64,000 nucleotides of DNA from assembly GCA_003210135.1 (NCBI GenBank), contig QCNK01000002.1:1-64000 (forward strand), read 5' to 3'. Position 1 is the stretch's first letter. Each line of letters opens with the position of its first letter. Under the pieces are notes generated by a model. The model saw only the letters and a program-made list of their open reading frames with translations. It was not told where the DNA came from and searched no databases. This document shows, in pieces, positions 38,907 to 47,699 of this stretch. Origin of the DNA: Prochlorococcus sp. AG-424-P23 (GTDB lineage: Bacteria > Cyanobacteriota > Cyanobacteriia > PCC-6307 > Cyanobiaceae). The translations under genes were made by a program, and so were the position numbers.

Positions 38907-40397
38907 TTATTGAATATCTCTTAAAAATTTATCGGCAGTTTTTAAGTGATTATTTAATTTTTCCTCTGACATTTTATCGAGATTTCTCGTTAACATTGCC
39001 AAACGATATTGCTTTCTAAAAAAGCCTTCATTATCTTTAATAAATTTCCAAAATAAGCCATCCCATATTTCACACCATGGTCCACTTTTAAAATTAGACA
39101 TTTTTTTTACATAATTAGAGCCTGATATATATGGCTTTGTTGAAAAGATACCTCCATCACTAAATTGACTCATTCCATAAACATTTGGGACCATAACCCA
39201 ATCATAGGAATCAATAAACATTTCCATAAACCATTTATAAACTTGGTTGGGGTGAATTCTGCATAGAAGCATAAAGTTGCCAACAATCATTAACCGCTCA
39301 ATATGATGACAATAACCAAATTTAATAATATTTTTTATAACAACGTCTACTGGTTCAATTCCCGTATTTCCATGATAAAAAGATTTTGGAATTGGCTTAT
39401 CTTCAAAATTCCAAAAATTACTATTTCGCATTTTTGTTCCATATTTCTTATAAACAAGGCAAATAAATTCTCTCCATCCAATAATTTGACGAATAAAACC
39501 CTCTAAAGAGTTAATTGGAACATTATTATTTTCGGCATAAAGTAATGCTTTATTTACTACTTCATTTGGAGTTAGTAAGCCACTATTTAAAAGAGGAGAA
39601 AGTAAACTATGCCATAAAAAAGTATTGTCTTTAGAAATAGCATCTTCATAATCTCCAAACAAGAAAAATTTATGTTTAAAAAAATCATTTAACCATTCAT
39701 CTGCCTCTTCAAAATTAGTTGGATATAAAAAGTTATTACTTTCTCCAATAAAATCAATATCTAAATTGGCCAATGCCTTTTCGGCATGAATTACAAATTT
39801 ATTTTTTGGAAATTTAGGTGTATCAGGTATGCTTATTTTTTTGGGTAATTTTTTTCTATTCATCTCATCGAAACTCCATTTACCGCCTTCAGGTGTGTCA
39901 TCCGAATTAACTAATATCTTTTGACTCTTTCTTTGATTTTCATAAAATCTCCCCATAAGAGGTTTTTTTGTATTTGATTCAAATAACTCTTTTAAATCTT
40001 CACTGCTCATAAACATAGGAGAAGGCAAAATATTTAAAGCTAAATTATTACTTTCAACAAAATTATTAATCCTCTTCATTATTAAAAAATCATGAGGGTC
40101 AATGAGATTTATTTTATGAAATTTATTTTTAATAAATTCTGATAAGTAGTCAACTGTAGAAACATTATTCTTGTTTTCGATATATAAAACTTTAAAGCCA
40201 GATATTTCTAAAAAATTTTTATAAGCGAGCATAGATGCTCTATGAAAAACTAACTTGTTTTTATGGTTAATTAATTTATTAAATTTATCATTTCCAAAAA
40301 ATAATGAGTCTTCCAAAATCAAAACTTCACAATTTATTTTTAAGATTGGGCTTTCCCTAAAAAGTTGATTCGGGAAAATAATTGATACTTCTTTCAT
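38907..40397 (-). CDS. photolyase/cryptochrome of the FeS-BCP (PhrB-like) type
   Basis: A 496-residue FAD protein of the prokaryotic (6-4) photolyase-related family. The N-terminal antenna-type domain begins [14 protein letters not shown]. The FAD-binding region has [30 protein letters not shown] (Cys 363) and [19 protein letters not shown]. Most family members have four Cys for a 4Fe-4S cluster, including a CxxC. Here the corresponding C-terminal stretch is [20 protein letters not shown] and holds only C442, so the cluster is probably absent. It overlaps a DUF2256 gene as ATGA. Confidence 0.85.
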   Translation of the reverse strand: MKEVSIIFPNQLFRESPILKINCEVLILEDSLFFGNDKFNKLINHKNKLVFHRASMLAYKNFLEISGFKVLYIENKNNVSTVDYLSEFIKNKFHKINLIDPHDFLIMKRINNFVESNNLALNILPSPMFMSSEDLKELFESNTKKPLMGRFYENQRKSQKILVNSDDTPEGGKWSFDEMNRKKLPKKISIPDTPKFPKNKFVIHAEKALANLDIDFIGESNNFLYPTNFEEADEWLNDFFKHKFFLFGDYEDAISKDNTFLWHSLLSPLLNSGLLTPNEVVNKALLYAENNNVPINSLEGFIRQIIGWREFICLVYKKYGTKMRNSNFWNFEDKPIPKSFYHGNTGIEPVDVVIKNIIKFGYCHHIERLMIVGNFMLLCRIHPNQVYKWFMEMFIDSYDWVMVPNVYGMSQFSDGGIFSTKPYISGSNYVKKMSNFKSGPWCEIWDGLFWKFIKDNEGFFRKQYRLAMLTRNLDKMSEEKLNNHLKTADKFLRDIQ

Positions 40398-40525
40398 CTT
40401 TGCGTCTTCCTGTTACTGCATCTTTTTGAACAGTAGATAACATCATCCCAACAGTTTTTCCATTTTTTACGCCACTCGAACGGCCTATTGCAAACAGGAC
40501 AAGTTTTAGTAGAAAGATTTTTCAA
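40394..40525 (-). CDS. DUF2256 zinc-ribbon protein, 43 aa
   Basis: A 43-codon gene starting at a TTG (40525). The protein reads [16 protein letters not shown] followed by [15 protein letters not shown]: two Cys pairs, CPVC and CSKRC, flanking a Trp-rich core, which is the DUF2256 family pattern. A small treble-clef or zinc-ribbon fold is expected. Its TGA overlaps the photolyase ATG, so translation is coupled. It is only 3 bases after the TIGR03643 gene. Confidence 0.75.
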   Translation of the reverse strand: MKNLSTKTCPVCNRPFEWRKKWKNCWDDVIYCSKRCSNRKTQR

Positions 40526-40528
40526 AAT

Positions 40529-40765
40529 TTATAATTTTCTTTTATGAGTAGATTTAAATCTAGTTGAATCTTTAAGCGCCATATGTTTTGTATTTCTTCC
40601 CGAAACTCTCTTTCTCCAGACTTTGAAGGATTTGGGTTTAAGATTTTGACGCATAATTTTTATCGCATCTTCCTCTGTTAAACCATATTGATACTCGATA
40701 GCTTCAAAGGGTGTTCTATCTTCCCAACACATTTCTATAATTCTGTCTATGTCGATACTTTCCAT
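40529..40765 (-). CDS. TIGR03643 family protein
   Basis: A 78-residue protein. IDRIIEMCWEDRTPFEAIEYQYGLTEEDAIKIMR looks like a helix-turn-helix-like helical bundle, followed by a basic tail (KVWRKRVSGRNTKH) that could bind nucleic acid. I recognise it as TIGR03643 (also DUF2805). It sits upstream of the DUF2256 and photolyase genes with gaps of 3 bases and -4 bases. The association suggests a role with DNA repair or light response. The biochemical function is unknown to me. Confidence 0.78.
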   Translation of the reverse strand: MESIDIDRIIEMCWEDRTPFEAIEYQYGLTEEDAIKIMRQNLKPKSFKVWRKRVSGRNTKHMALKDSTRFKSTHKRKL

Positions 40766-40767
40766 AT

Positions 40768-41172
40768 TTATTGTTCACATTGTGAGGTACAAAGTTTTTC
40801 AATATCGGATCTACCTGTAATTTGAAGTCTATATTTTGCCCAATATCTGTAAACCAATCTCAATAATGGAGATAAGAGCTTAATCTTCAAGGGATAATAA
40901 ACCCAACCTAAACCAACTAATTCATAAGAATATGCAAGTACATCTAGTCCCTTAATAATTTCACCATTTTCAATAATTCCATGCAGGTTTGACATAGCTT
41001 CTGAATATGAGATGTCATTAAAAAGAGTTTGATCATAATCCTTACTATTAATATCTATAAATGAAATTTGATTTAAGTTATCTCTTTTTTTAAGAAAATT
41101 TGTTTCTCTCAAACAAAGTGGGCAACCACCATCGAATAAAAAAATTAATTTATTTTTCATATTTTTATTCAA
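40768..41172 (-). CDS. DCC-family (DUF393) thiol-disulfide oxidoreductase-like protein
   Basis: A 134-residue protein with the DCC signature LFDGGCPLCLRETNFLKKRD at its N-terminus. The DxxC/CPLC motif suggests a thioredoxin-like redox fold. A short hydrophobic stretch lies in the C-terminal half. It is the first gene of the four-gene unit ending in the photolyase, separated from TIGR03643 by 2 bases. The substrate is unknown. Confidence 0.82.
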   Translation of the reverse strand: MNKNMKNKLIFLFDGGCPLCLRETNFLKKRDNLNQISFIDINSKDYDQTLFNDISYSEAMSNLHGIIENGEIIKGLDVLAYSYELVGLGWVYYPLKIKLLSPLLRLVYRYWAKYRLQITGRSDIEKLCTSQCEQ

Positions 41173-41291
41173 ATATAGAAATTAAATAACTTTTTTGTGG
41201 AATAAAAATTTTTTTTTAGAGTACAAGCTTTATAAAGCCTTAATAATTGCCAGTTCTAATTTAGTGAAAATATATTATCTTGTTAATTAAT

Positions 41292-41323
41292 AAGCCATTG
41301 ATTAAGGGATACATCAATGGTTT
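41292..41323 (-). terminator. hairpin downstream of the 67-aa gene
   Basis: An 8-bp perfect stem (ccattgat / atcaatgg) extends to 11 pairs with one G-U and encloses a 10-base loop. It lies 15 bases beyond the stop of the 41338-41541 gene. No good U-run follows on the minus strand, so it may be a processing or pausing hairpin instead of a strong terminator. Confidence 0.35.
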
Positions 41324-41337
41324 AAAACTTTTTATGA

Positions 41338-41541
41338 TCAGTCATCTAGAAGATGAACTCCTTCTCCTACATCAGGAGTAAATTTACAATATTTTTCAAA
41401 AATAAGTCCAACACCTCTCATTTTTTCTCCTAATTCATCGTTAAATTTATTCCATTCTTCCGATTCACGATCAGGTAAATCCCACCCTTGTTGTTCAACC
41501 ATACTTGTTATTACTGTATAGTCCCATTCTATGTATGCCAT
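41338..41541 (-). CDS. conserved-type hypothetical protein, 67 aa
   Basis: A 67-residue acidic protein (MAYIEWDYTVITSMVEQQGWDLP, then EEWNKFNDELGEKM and FTPDVGEGVHLLDD). It has no signal peptide or membrane segment. The composition and the even distribution of Trp and Cys make a real folded protein likely. I recall similar short proteins in marine picocyanobacteria but know no function. It stands alone, divergent from trmH. Confidence 0.62.
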   Translation of the reverse strand: MAYIEWDYTVITSMVEQQGWDLPDRESEEWNKFNDELGEKMRGVGLIFEKYCKFTPDVGEGVHLLDD

Positions 41542-41638
41542 TGAGTTAATTTAAACTACCAAAATATTATAAACCAAGAGATTTAATAGGTAATCAATAT
41601 TTTTTGAATATAATTTTAAAAGTTTGAAAAAATTATAA

Positions 41639-42310
41639 ATGTCAATTTTGCCAAGAAGATTTGAACGAATCAAAAGTGTTTTAGATTCCAGAATGAAAAA
41701 CTTGACTGTTTTAGTTGAGGATGTCAATAAACCACATAATTTATCTGCGATATTAAGGACATGTGATGCAGCAGGAGTTTTCGAAGCAAATTTTATTAGC
41801 AAAACGAATGCCGTTAAGACTTTTAATAGTACTGCTCAAGGAAGTCAAAAATGGGTGAAACTGAACAATCATGAAAACACTATCACGGCAATATCTGATT
41901 TAAAGAATAAGGGTTTTAAATTATATGGAACGACTCTTAATAATTTATCAGTAGATTATAGAAATTTTGATTATTCTCAAAATACATGTTTTGTGTTGGG
42001 AGCAGAAAAATGGGGACTAAGTAATGAACTTATATCAATGGTTGATCAATCAATTTTTATCCCTATGAGAGGTATGGTTCAATCTCTGAATGTTTCAGTT
42101 GCTGCTTCTATATTATTATTTGAAGCTGTTCGCCAAAGAAAAAATAAAGGTATATTGCCCGCTAATGGAGAAGGGTTAAATATGGATGAATATCAAAAAA
42201 CACTTTTTGAATGGTGTTACCCAGAATTAGCTGCGGTGTATAAAAAGTCAGCCAAAGAATATCCAAAGTTGAATGATCAAGGAGAACTTGATACTATTTC
42301 AGATGACTAA
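41639..42310 (+). CDS. trmH: tRNA (guanosine-2'-O)-methyltransferase, SpoU family
   Basis: A 223-residue SPOUT methyltransferase. Motif 1 is KPHNLSAILRTCDAAGV, motif 2 is FVLGAEKWGLSNEL and motif 3 is SLNVSVAASILLFE, which form the trefoil-knot SAM site. The C-terminal extension matches TrmH, which methylates G18 in the D loop of tRNA. It is convergent with the DppC-like gene 2 bases away. Confidence 0.9.
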   Translation: MSILPRRFERIKSVLDSRMKNLTVLVEDVNKPHNLSAILRTCDAAGVFEANFISKTNAVKTFNSTAQGSQKWVKLNNHENTITAISDLKNKGFKLYGTTLNNLSVDYRNFDYSQNTCFVLGAEKWGLSNELISMVDQSIFIPMRGMVQSLNVSVAASILLFEAVRQRKNKGILPANGEGLNMDEYQKTLFEWCYPELAAVYKKSAKEYPKLNDQGELDTISDD

Positions 42311-42312
42311 AT

Positions 42313-43158
42313 TTATTCAGAATTTTGTCTATCAAAAATTTCTTCAAGGTCCTCTCCTATAAAAGAAAGACCTAAAACTAAAAAAAACATTGCCAAACCT
42401 GGGAACAAAGCCGTCCACCAGATGCCTGTAGGTAAAGCGGCAAGAGCCAGATTTAAATCACTTCCCCACTCTGGGACATCTGCAGGAACGCCAAGGCCTA
42501 AAAATCCTAAACTTCCTAATACCAAAACAGCATCTGCAGCATTTAGGGTAAGCAGAATAGGCAGTGGAGTTATTACATTTGGGAGAATATATTTAAAAAT
42601 AATTTTTTTAACATCAGCTCCTGCAACTTGAGCTGCCTCCACATAAGTTTCGGATTTAACCAATATTGTCTGATTTCTGATTAATCTAAAATATTGAGGA
42701 GAGTAAACAATACACAATGCCAAAGCCGCGTTAAGGATACCCTTACCCAGTACAAAAGCCACAACAACTGAAAGCAAAATTACAGGTATTGAAAAAATAG
42801 TATCCATTATTAGTGATAAGCATTTGTCAAAAAAACCACCAAAATAACCACTTAATAATCCCAATGGCAAACCCAAACTTAATGAAAAAAGAATAGCTAA
42901 GAATACAACTTCTATCGCTAATGATGATCCTTGCAAAGTTCTTAAGCAAACATCTCTTCCTAATCTATCTGTGCCACAAAAATGATTAAGAGAAGGAGGG
43001 GCAAAGATATCATTGCTTAACATTGAAAATGAATAGCCAAAAAAATTATTGGCCTCTAAAAATTTCATTATTAAAACAACAAGAAGATAAAAAAGTACAA
43101 TTAAAAATCCAGCTTTTCTGATATTTGCGCCGACACGATTAAATGAGTTAATATCCAA
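42313..43158 (-). CDS. ABC transporter permease, DppC/OppC-like
   Basis: A 281-residue membrane protein. FCGTDRLGRDVCLRTLQGS at the N-terminal side and EAAQVAGADVKKIIFKYILPN, the EAA loop that contacts the ATPase, are typical of the DppC class for di- or oligopeptide uptake. About six membrane segments are visible. The partner DppB, ATPase and binding protein are not adjacent, so the system is scattered in this genome. Peptide specificity is inferred only. Confidence 0.85.
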   Translation of the reverse strand: MDINSFNRVGANIRKAGFLIVLFYLLVVLIMKFLEANNFFGYSFSMLSNDIFAPPSLNHFCGTDRLGRDVCLRTLQGSSLAIEVVFLAILFSLSLGLPLGLLSGYFGGFFDKCLSLIMDTIFSIPVILLSVVVAFVLGKGILNAALALCIVYSPQYFRLIRNQTILVKSETYVEAAQVAGADVKKIIFKYILPNVITPLPILLTLNAADAVLVLGSLGFLGLGVPADVPEWGSDLNLALAALPTGIWWTALFPGLAMFFLVLGLSFIGEDLEEIFDRQNSE

Positions 43159-43237
43159 AATCTTTTTTTACAGATATAAATGAAATATACCCAATTCTTT
43201 TAAAAATAAATAGCTATAAATTTTAAATTAAAAGAAA

Positions 43238-45046
43238 TTATTGGTTTAATTTCAAGACTGCCATAAAAGCTTCTTGAGGGACTTCAACTTTACCCATTGC
43301 CTTCATCCTCTTTTTACCTTTGGCTTGTTTCTTTAAAAGTTTCTTTTTCCTAGAAATATCACCTCCATAACATTTAGATAAAACATCTTTTCGCAAAGCA
43401 CTTATGCTTTCACTTGCAATAATCCTGCTACCGATTGACGCTTGAATAGGTATTTTAAATTGTTGTTTTGGAATAAGTTCTTTTAATTTCTCAACTAAAC
43501 TTCTACCAATTCCATAAGCCTTATCTTTATGAACAATAGAAGTTAATGGATCTGCTCTTTCTGAATTTATTAGAACATCTAATCTAACAAGGTCATTTCT
43601 TCTATAGCCAATCAAATGATATTCCATTGATGCATAACCTTGGGTTCTACTTTTCATTTGATCAAAGAAATCTGTAACAACTTCTGCTAATGGAATTTCA
43701 TAAATCAAGGTAACTCGATCTGTTGTTATGTATTTCATATCTATAAATACTCCCCTTCTTTCCTGACATAAACCCATTAATGTCCCATTAAATTCATTGG
43801 GAGCATAAATTTCCATTTTCACATAAGGTTCTTCAATTGATTCTCTAAGTTGTGGATCAGGAATTGTAGAAGGATTATCAATAAAGATATGTTCCTGCTG
43901 ATTTAAATTAACTTTATAAATAACTGATGGTGCCGTCACGATTAGATCCAAGTCATATTCTCTTTCTAATCTTTCTTGAACAATCTCCATATGAAGAAGT
44001 CCTAGGAATCCGCACCTAAATCCGAAGCCCATTGCGCTACTGGTTTCGGGCTCATATTTTAAAGCTGCATCAGATAATTGTAATTTTTCTAGTGATACTC
44101 TTAAATCTGGGAATTGATCAGCATCAGTCGGGAATAAGCCACAAAAAACCATAGGATTTGCTGTCTTATATCCAGGCAAAGGATCATTGGCAGGTGAATT
44201 TAAAAGAGTAATCGTATCTCCCACTCTCGCATCAGCAACTGATTTTATAGAAGCAGCTAAATAACCAACTTCTCCTGCATGTAATTCATCAACTTGCTGC
44301 TGATCAGGCGCCATTATTCCTATCTCATCAAGTTCATAATTTTTCTTACTTGCCATTAATAATATTTTTTCTCTCTTATTTAGAGACCCAGATATCACTC
44401 TGAAATAAACAATAACTCCCCTGTAAGGATCATAATAAGAATCAAAAATCAGTGCCTTTGTAGGTAGTTTAATTTCATCTTGAGGAGGAGGTACTCTTCT
44501 TACGATTGCTTCTAAAATATCTTTAATACCAACTCCAGTTTTTGCAGAACAGTTTATTGCATTAGATGTATCAAGTCCAATAATTTCCTCTATTTCTTGT
44601 TTTATTTTTTCAGCATCAGCCCCTGGTAAATCAACTTTATTTAAAACAGGAATTATTTCAAGATTATTTTCTAAGGCAAGATAAACATTAGCTAAGGTTT
44701 GAGCTTCTACTCCTTGACTTGCATCAACAACAAGTAAGGCGCCTTCACAAGCTTGAAGAGATCTACTAACCTCATAAGAAAAATCAACATGCCCTGGAGT
44801 ATCTATTAAATTCAAAACATATTCTTGAGAATCTTCAGCTTTATATTTCATCCTCGCGGCCTGTAATTTGATAGTAATTCCTCTCTCTCTTTCAAGATCC
44901 ATACTATCCAAAAATTGTTCTTGCATATCCCTTTGCTGCACAGTACCAGTATCTTGGAGCAATCTATCGGCAAGAGTAGATTTACCATGGTCAATATGAG
45001 CGATTATGCAGAAATTTCTAATTTTCGAAACCGATATATCAGTCAT
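43238..45046 (-). CDS. lepA: elongation factor 4
   Basis: A 602-residue translational GTPase. G1 is [16 protein letters not shown]2/G3 are RGITIKLQA and DTPGHVDF, and G4 is NKVDLPGAD. The LepA-specific C-terminal end carries [22 protein letters not shown]. It back-translocates or rescues stalled ribosomes. Length is normal. The gene lies between the DppC-like permease and mqo. Confidence 0.97.
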   Translation of the reverse strand: MTDISVSKIRNFCIIAHIDHGKSTLADRLLQDTGTVQQRDMQEQFLDSMDLERERGITIKLQAARMKYKAEDSQEYVLNLIDTPGHVDFSYEVSRSLQACEGALLVVDASQGVEAQTLANVYLALENNLEIIPVLNKVDLPGADAEKIKQEIEEIIGLDTSNAINCSAKTGVGIKDILEAIVRRVPPPQDEIKLPTKALIFDSYYDPYRGVIVYFRVISGSLNKREKILLMASKKNYELDEIGIMAPDQQQVDELHAGEVGYLAASIKSVADARVGDTITLLNSPANDPLPGYKTANPMVFCGLFPTDADQFPDLRVSLEKLQLSDAALKYEPETSSAMGFGFRCGFLGLLHMEIVQERLEREYDLDLIVTAPSVIYKVNLNQQEHIFIDNPSTIPDPQLRESIEEPYVKMEIYAPNEFNGTLMGLCQERRGVFIDMKYITTDRVTLIYEIPLAEVVTDFFDQMKSRTQGYASMEYHLIGYRRNDLVRLDVLINSERADPLTSIVHKDKAYGIGRSLVEKLKELIPKQQFKIPIQASIGSRIIASESISALRKDVLSKCYGGDISRKKKLLKKQAKGKKRMKAMGKVEVPQEAFMAVLKLNQ

Positions 45047-45100
45047 ATAGAAAGAAAATTCTCCTCTTATTACATCTTGATTAATACTAGCTAATTAGAA

Positions 45101-46597
45101 TTATGGATGGAAACCAAAAATGGAATTATTTCTTTTTTTAATGTCTTTTATGAAGGTACTGTTATTTTCAGAGGCTGATAGATCTGGATAAATTAAGTCA
45201 TTTATTTTTTTCTGAAGATTATGCTTGTCGTTTAAAAACAAGACTGATTTTTCTAGAACCTCAACCATAATTGAGACCGCAGTACTTGCTCCGGGAGATG
45301 CTCCTAACAAAGCAGATAATGTTCCATCAGATGAATTTACAATCTCCGTTCCAAATTTCAAAGAACCACCACCTTCCGTTTTTTTAATTATTTGGACTCT
45401 TTGACCAGCATTCTTTAAATACCAATCAGAAGGATTAGCTGATGGCATCATATTCTTTAAATTCTCAACTCTTGAGTTATGGTTCTTTAATGATTGTGAT
45501 ATTAGGTAATTAATTAAATCGTTGTTCTTGAAACCAACGTCTAACATAGAGAATATATTATTCTTTTTAATTGAACTAAATAAGTCAAAGTATGAACTTT
45601 GTTTTAGAAATTTCGTTGTAAATCCAGCAAAAGGTCCATATAAAAGAAGTTTTTTATTATCAATCCATCTGGTGTCTAAATGAGGCACAGACATTGGTGG
45701 CGATCCAATATCAGCTTTACCATAAACTTTTGAGTTATGTTTTTCTGTTAGATCTTTTTTCTCGCAAATAAGCCATTTCCCACTAACAGGAAATCCACCA
45801 TAACTTTTTGCTTCTGGAATTTTTGATTTTTGTAAATAATTAATTGTTTTTCCACCAGCACCAAGAAAAACGTAGCCAGTTCTAATTGAAGTTTTTCTAC
45901 CTTCAGAACTAATTTCTAGTTCCCATTGTTTTTTATCAATTTTCTTTAAATCTACTAATTCTGTTTTATATCTAATTTCAACATTTTTATTTAAGGAAAC
46001 TAATGACAAATACTCTTTAGTTAAAGTCTCAAAATTAATATCAGTTCCTCTACCTATTCTGGTAGCAGCAATTTGAGTAGATGGATTTCTATCTTTTGTT
46101 ATTAGAGGAGCCCATGATGAAATTTCATCAAAAGATGTAGAAAATTCCATATCGATAAATTCAGGATTTTCAGTCATTTTCTGAAATCTTTTTTTTAAAA
46201 AAGAAATATTATCCTGACCAGAAACAAAGCTAATATGAGGAATAAATTTTAGAAACTTTTTAATATCAATTTTCCCTGCTTCATACAATGAGGCCCATAA
46301 AGACATTGATGTTTCAAAAGAACGATTTATTGAGAGCGCTTTATCTATTTTTAGATTTCCTTTTTCATCTAAAGGGGTATAGTTTAATTCGCAATTAGCC
46401 GCATGTCCTGTACCTGCATTATTAAAAGCGCCAGTACTTTCACTTCCTGGAGCATTTAATTTTTCTATAATAAGAAATTTTATATCTGGTAAAACTTCTG
46501 AAATTAGGAGGGCTAAAGTACTACTCATTATCCCTGCTCCTACTAAGACTGCATCAAAGTAGCTATTGTCATTGGTGGGATTTTTAGATGAAGTCAC
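45101..46597 (-). CDS. mqo: malate:quinone oxidoreductase
   Basis: A 498-residue FAD enzyme. The dinucleotide-binding motif is [16 protein letters not shown] near the N-terminus; [36 protein letters not shown] and the C-terminal [19 protein letters not shown] are Mqo-typical. It oxidises malate to oxaloacetate and passes electrons to the quinone pool, an NAD-independent route in this reduced TCA cycle. It is divergent from the NifU-like gene. Confidence 0.95.
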   Translation of the reverse strand: MTSSKNPTNDNSYFDAVLVGAGIMSSTLALLISEVLPDIKFLIIEKLNAPGSESTGAFNNAGTGHAANCELNYTPLDEKGNLKIDKALSINRSFETSMSLWASLYEAGKIDIKKFLKFIPHISFVSGQDNISFLKKRFQKMTENPEFIDMEFSTSFDEISSWAPLITKDRNPSTQIAATRIGRGTDINFETLTKEYLSLVSLNKNVEIRYKTELVDLKKIDKKQWELEISSEGRKTSIRTGYVFLGAGGKTINYLQKSKIPEAKSYGGFPVSGKWLICEKKDLTEKHNSKVYGKADIGSPPMSVPHLDTRWIDNKKLLLYGPFAGFTTKFLKQSSYFDLFSSIKKNNIFSMLDVGFKNNDLINYLISQSLKNHNSRVENLKNMMPSANPSDWYLKNAGQRVQIIKKTEGGGSLKFGTEIVNSSDGTLSALLGASPGASTAVSIMVEVLEKSVLFLNDKHNLQKKINDLIYPDLSASENNSTFIKDIKKRNNSIFGFHP

Positions 46598-46667
46598 AAC
46601 AGAAAATTATCTTTTTTGCAATTAATCAGATTTCTTTCTAGGCTTATTATAAAGTTAATCCAAAATT

Positions 46668-46913
46668 ATGAGTACTGAAACACTCTCGCTGACAAACGAA
46701 AATGTTGAAAAAGTCCTTGACGAGCTAAGACCTTTTTTAATTTCTGATGGAGGTAATGTAGAGATTGCAGAAATAGATGGTCCAATTGTCAAAGTCAGAC
46801 TTCAAGGAGCATGTGGTAGTTGCCCAAGTAGCACTATGACTCTCAAAATGGGTATTGAAAGAAAGTTAAAAGAAATGATTCCTGAAATAAGCGAAGTTGT
46901 CCAGGTTTTATAA
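46668..46913 (+). CDS. NifU-like (Nfu) iron-sulfur scaffold
   Basis: An 81-residue protein consisting only of the NifU C-terminal (Nfu) domain: [18 protein letters not shown] and the cluster-binding CxxC in [18 protein letters not shown]. It assembles and delivers 4Fe-4S clusters, for example to photosystem I in cyanobacteria. Clients in the window would be the iron-sulfur aldo-keto reductase and, for other cluster types, PetC. Confidence 0.93.
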   Translation: MSTETLSLTNENVEKVLDELRPFLISDGGNVEIAEIDGPIVKVRLQGACGSCPSSTMTLKMGIERKLKEMIPEISEVVQVL

Positions 46914-46935
46914 AAATTTTTAACTGCAATATATA

Positions 46936-47193
46936 TTATTTAGTTTTTAATTCCTTCAACAAAGATGATTCCATATCAAGGCAATCAATTGGAAGTCCTT
47001 GACCAATAGCAATTAAAAGAGGTGCAAGAATTCCTAAAGTAAAAACTAAATTTGATTGGCTTACATCATATTTACTCAAAGTAAAAGTTATCAAATAAAT
47101 AATTAAAAAATAAGCATGCAGTGAAAAAAATTCTTTTGGCTTTAACACTGGCCACCTTAAAGTATTTCCCAAGAAATATAAAAAACCTGTCAT
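46936..47193 (-). CDS. hypothetical membrane protein, 85 aa
   Basis: An 85-residue protein with two hydrophobic segments (about 20-38 and 47-66). It starts MTGFLYFLGNTLRWPVLKPKEFF and has a short polar tail with a Cys (IDCLDMESSLL). I do not recognise a family. It lies convergent with the Nfu gene and opposite the riboswitch-controlled DUF4278 gene. Coding potential looks good from composition. Confidence 0.58.
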   Translation of the reverse strand: MTGFLYFLGNTLRWPVLKPKEFFSLHAYFLIIYLITFTLSKYDVSQSNLVFTLGILAPLLIAIGQGLPIDCLDMESSLLKELKTK

Positions 47194-47319
47194 AAATAAA
47201 TAGTTACATGAAGATTAAACCAAATATAAACATAAACCTTTTTAGAGACTATTTATAAAAAAATTTACCTAAGATAATAATTAAAAAAACATTAAATCTT
47301 CGTTTCTATTTGTAAAAGC

Positions 47320-47349
47320 TAGACATCCCTAGAAAAATAAGTTTATAAT
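47320..47349 (+). promoter_or_regulatory. sigma70-type promoter of the DUF4278 gene
   Basis: A -35-like TAGACA at 47320-47325 and a perfect -10 TATAAT at 47344-47349 are separated by 18 bases. The predicted start of transcription is near 47356, just before the putative glutamine riboswitch. The match to consensus is better than elsewhere in this AT-rich window, but AT richness inflates chance -10 hits. Confidence 0.6.
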
Positions 47350-47355
47350 AATTTG

Positions 47356-47369
47356 GTAGCAATTGCTAC
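47356..47369 (+). promoter_or_regulatory. putative NtcA-binding site (perfect palindrome)
   Basis: The sequence GTAGCAATTGCTAC is a 14-base perfect palindrome matching the NtcA consensus GTA-N8-TAC. It lies at the predicted transcription start, 6 bases after the -10 box, which is where NtcA acts as a repressor and not an activator. NtcA is the global nitrogen regulator of cyanobacteria, stimulated by 2-oxoglutarate. A 5'-end RNA hairpin is an alternative reading. Confidence 0.6.
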
Positions 47370-47373
47370 TTTT

Positions 47374-47425
47374 TCGTTCACCCTCATTTGAGGGCGCAGT
47401 TCGAGTCATACCATGGAACGGGGGA
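47374..47425 (+). promoter_or_regulatory. putative glutamine riboswitch (downstream-peptide type)
   Basis: An outer helix CGTTC (47375-47379) / GAACG (47416-47420) closes a three-part junction. An inner hairpin CCCTC-ATTT-GAGGG spans 47381-47394, followed by a conserved-looking CGCAGTTCGAGTCATACCAT. This arrangement and wording match what I know of the glutamine-binding downstream-peptide/glnA RNAs of marine picocyanobacteria, which lie upstream of short ORFs. The element ends 24 bases before the likely start codon of a DUF4278 gene. Identified by eye; no covariance model was run. Confidence 0.72.
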
Positions 47426-47448
47426 TGGCCGTGTTGTCAAATCGAATC

Positions 47449-47622
47449 ATGACTACTTTAACTTACAGAGGTAAAAACTACGTTCAAAACAAAGAAGCTG
47501 CTAAAAAGCAACTTGTTGAACTTACCTACAGAAGAAACGTATACACCAACAGAATGGATGACGCTTCTTCAAGTAATGAAAAGGCAGAATTAAATTATAG
47601 AGGTGTTAATTACACTAAATAA
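47449..47622 (+). CDS. small DUF4278 protein, riboswitch-controlled
   Basis: I chose the ATG at 47449 (57 residues, MTTLTYRGKNY); upstream in-frame ATGs fall within the riboswitch. Three copies of the DUF4278-like motif are seen: LTYRGKNYVQNK, LTYRRNVYTNR and LNYRGVNYTK. The Synechocystis protein PirA (Ssr0692), which binds PII and regulates arginine synthesis, is to my memory a DUF4278-type small protein, so a nitrogen-signalling role is a reasonable inference. An NtcA site, a glutamine riboswitch and a terminator frame the gene as a monocistronic unit. Confidence 0.85.
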   Translation: MTTLTYRGKNYVQNKEAAKKQLVELTYRRNVYTNRMDDASSSNEKAELNYRGVNYTK

Positions 47623-47640
47623 TTTAATTAAACAAATTAA

Positions 47641-47668
47641 AAGCCCCTTTTTCAGGGGCTTTTTTTTT
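47641..47668 (+). terminator. rho-independent terminator
   Basis: A 7-bp GC-rich stem aagcccc / ggggctt encloses a 7-base loop and is followed by a run of eight T (47661-47668). It is the best intrinsic terminator in the window and ends the DUF4278 transcript 19 bases after its stop codon. Confidence 0.92.
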
Positions 47669-47699
47669 GGCTATATTTATCAAGAGTCCTTTAAAACAT

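Noticed and set aside
47399..47412. GTTCGAGTC-like T-arm suggesting a tRNA upstream of the DUF4278 gene
   Set aside because: No acceptor stem, anticodon arm or CCA-like end can be paired around it; the bases are better explained as the junction of the glutamine-riboswitch element.
47374..47448. Upstream ATG at 47413 as start of the DUF4278 protein
   Set aside because: It lies inside the riboswitch closing helix, and the homologous protein part begins at MTTLTYRG (47449).
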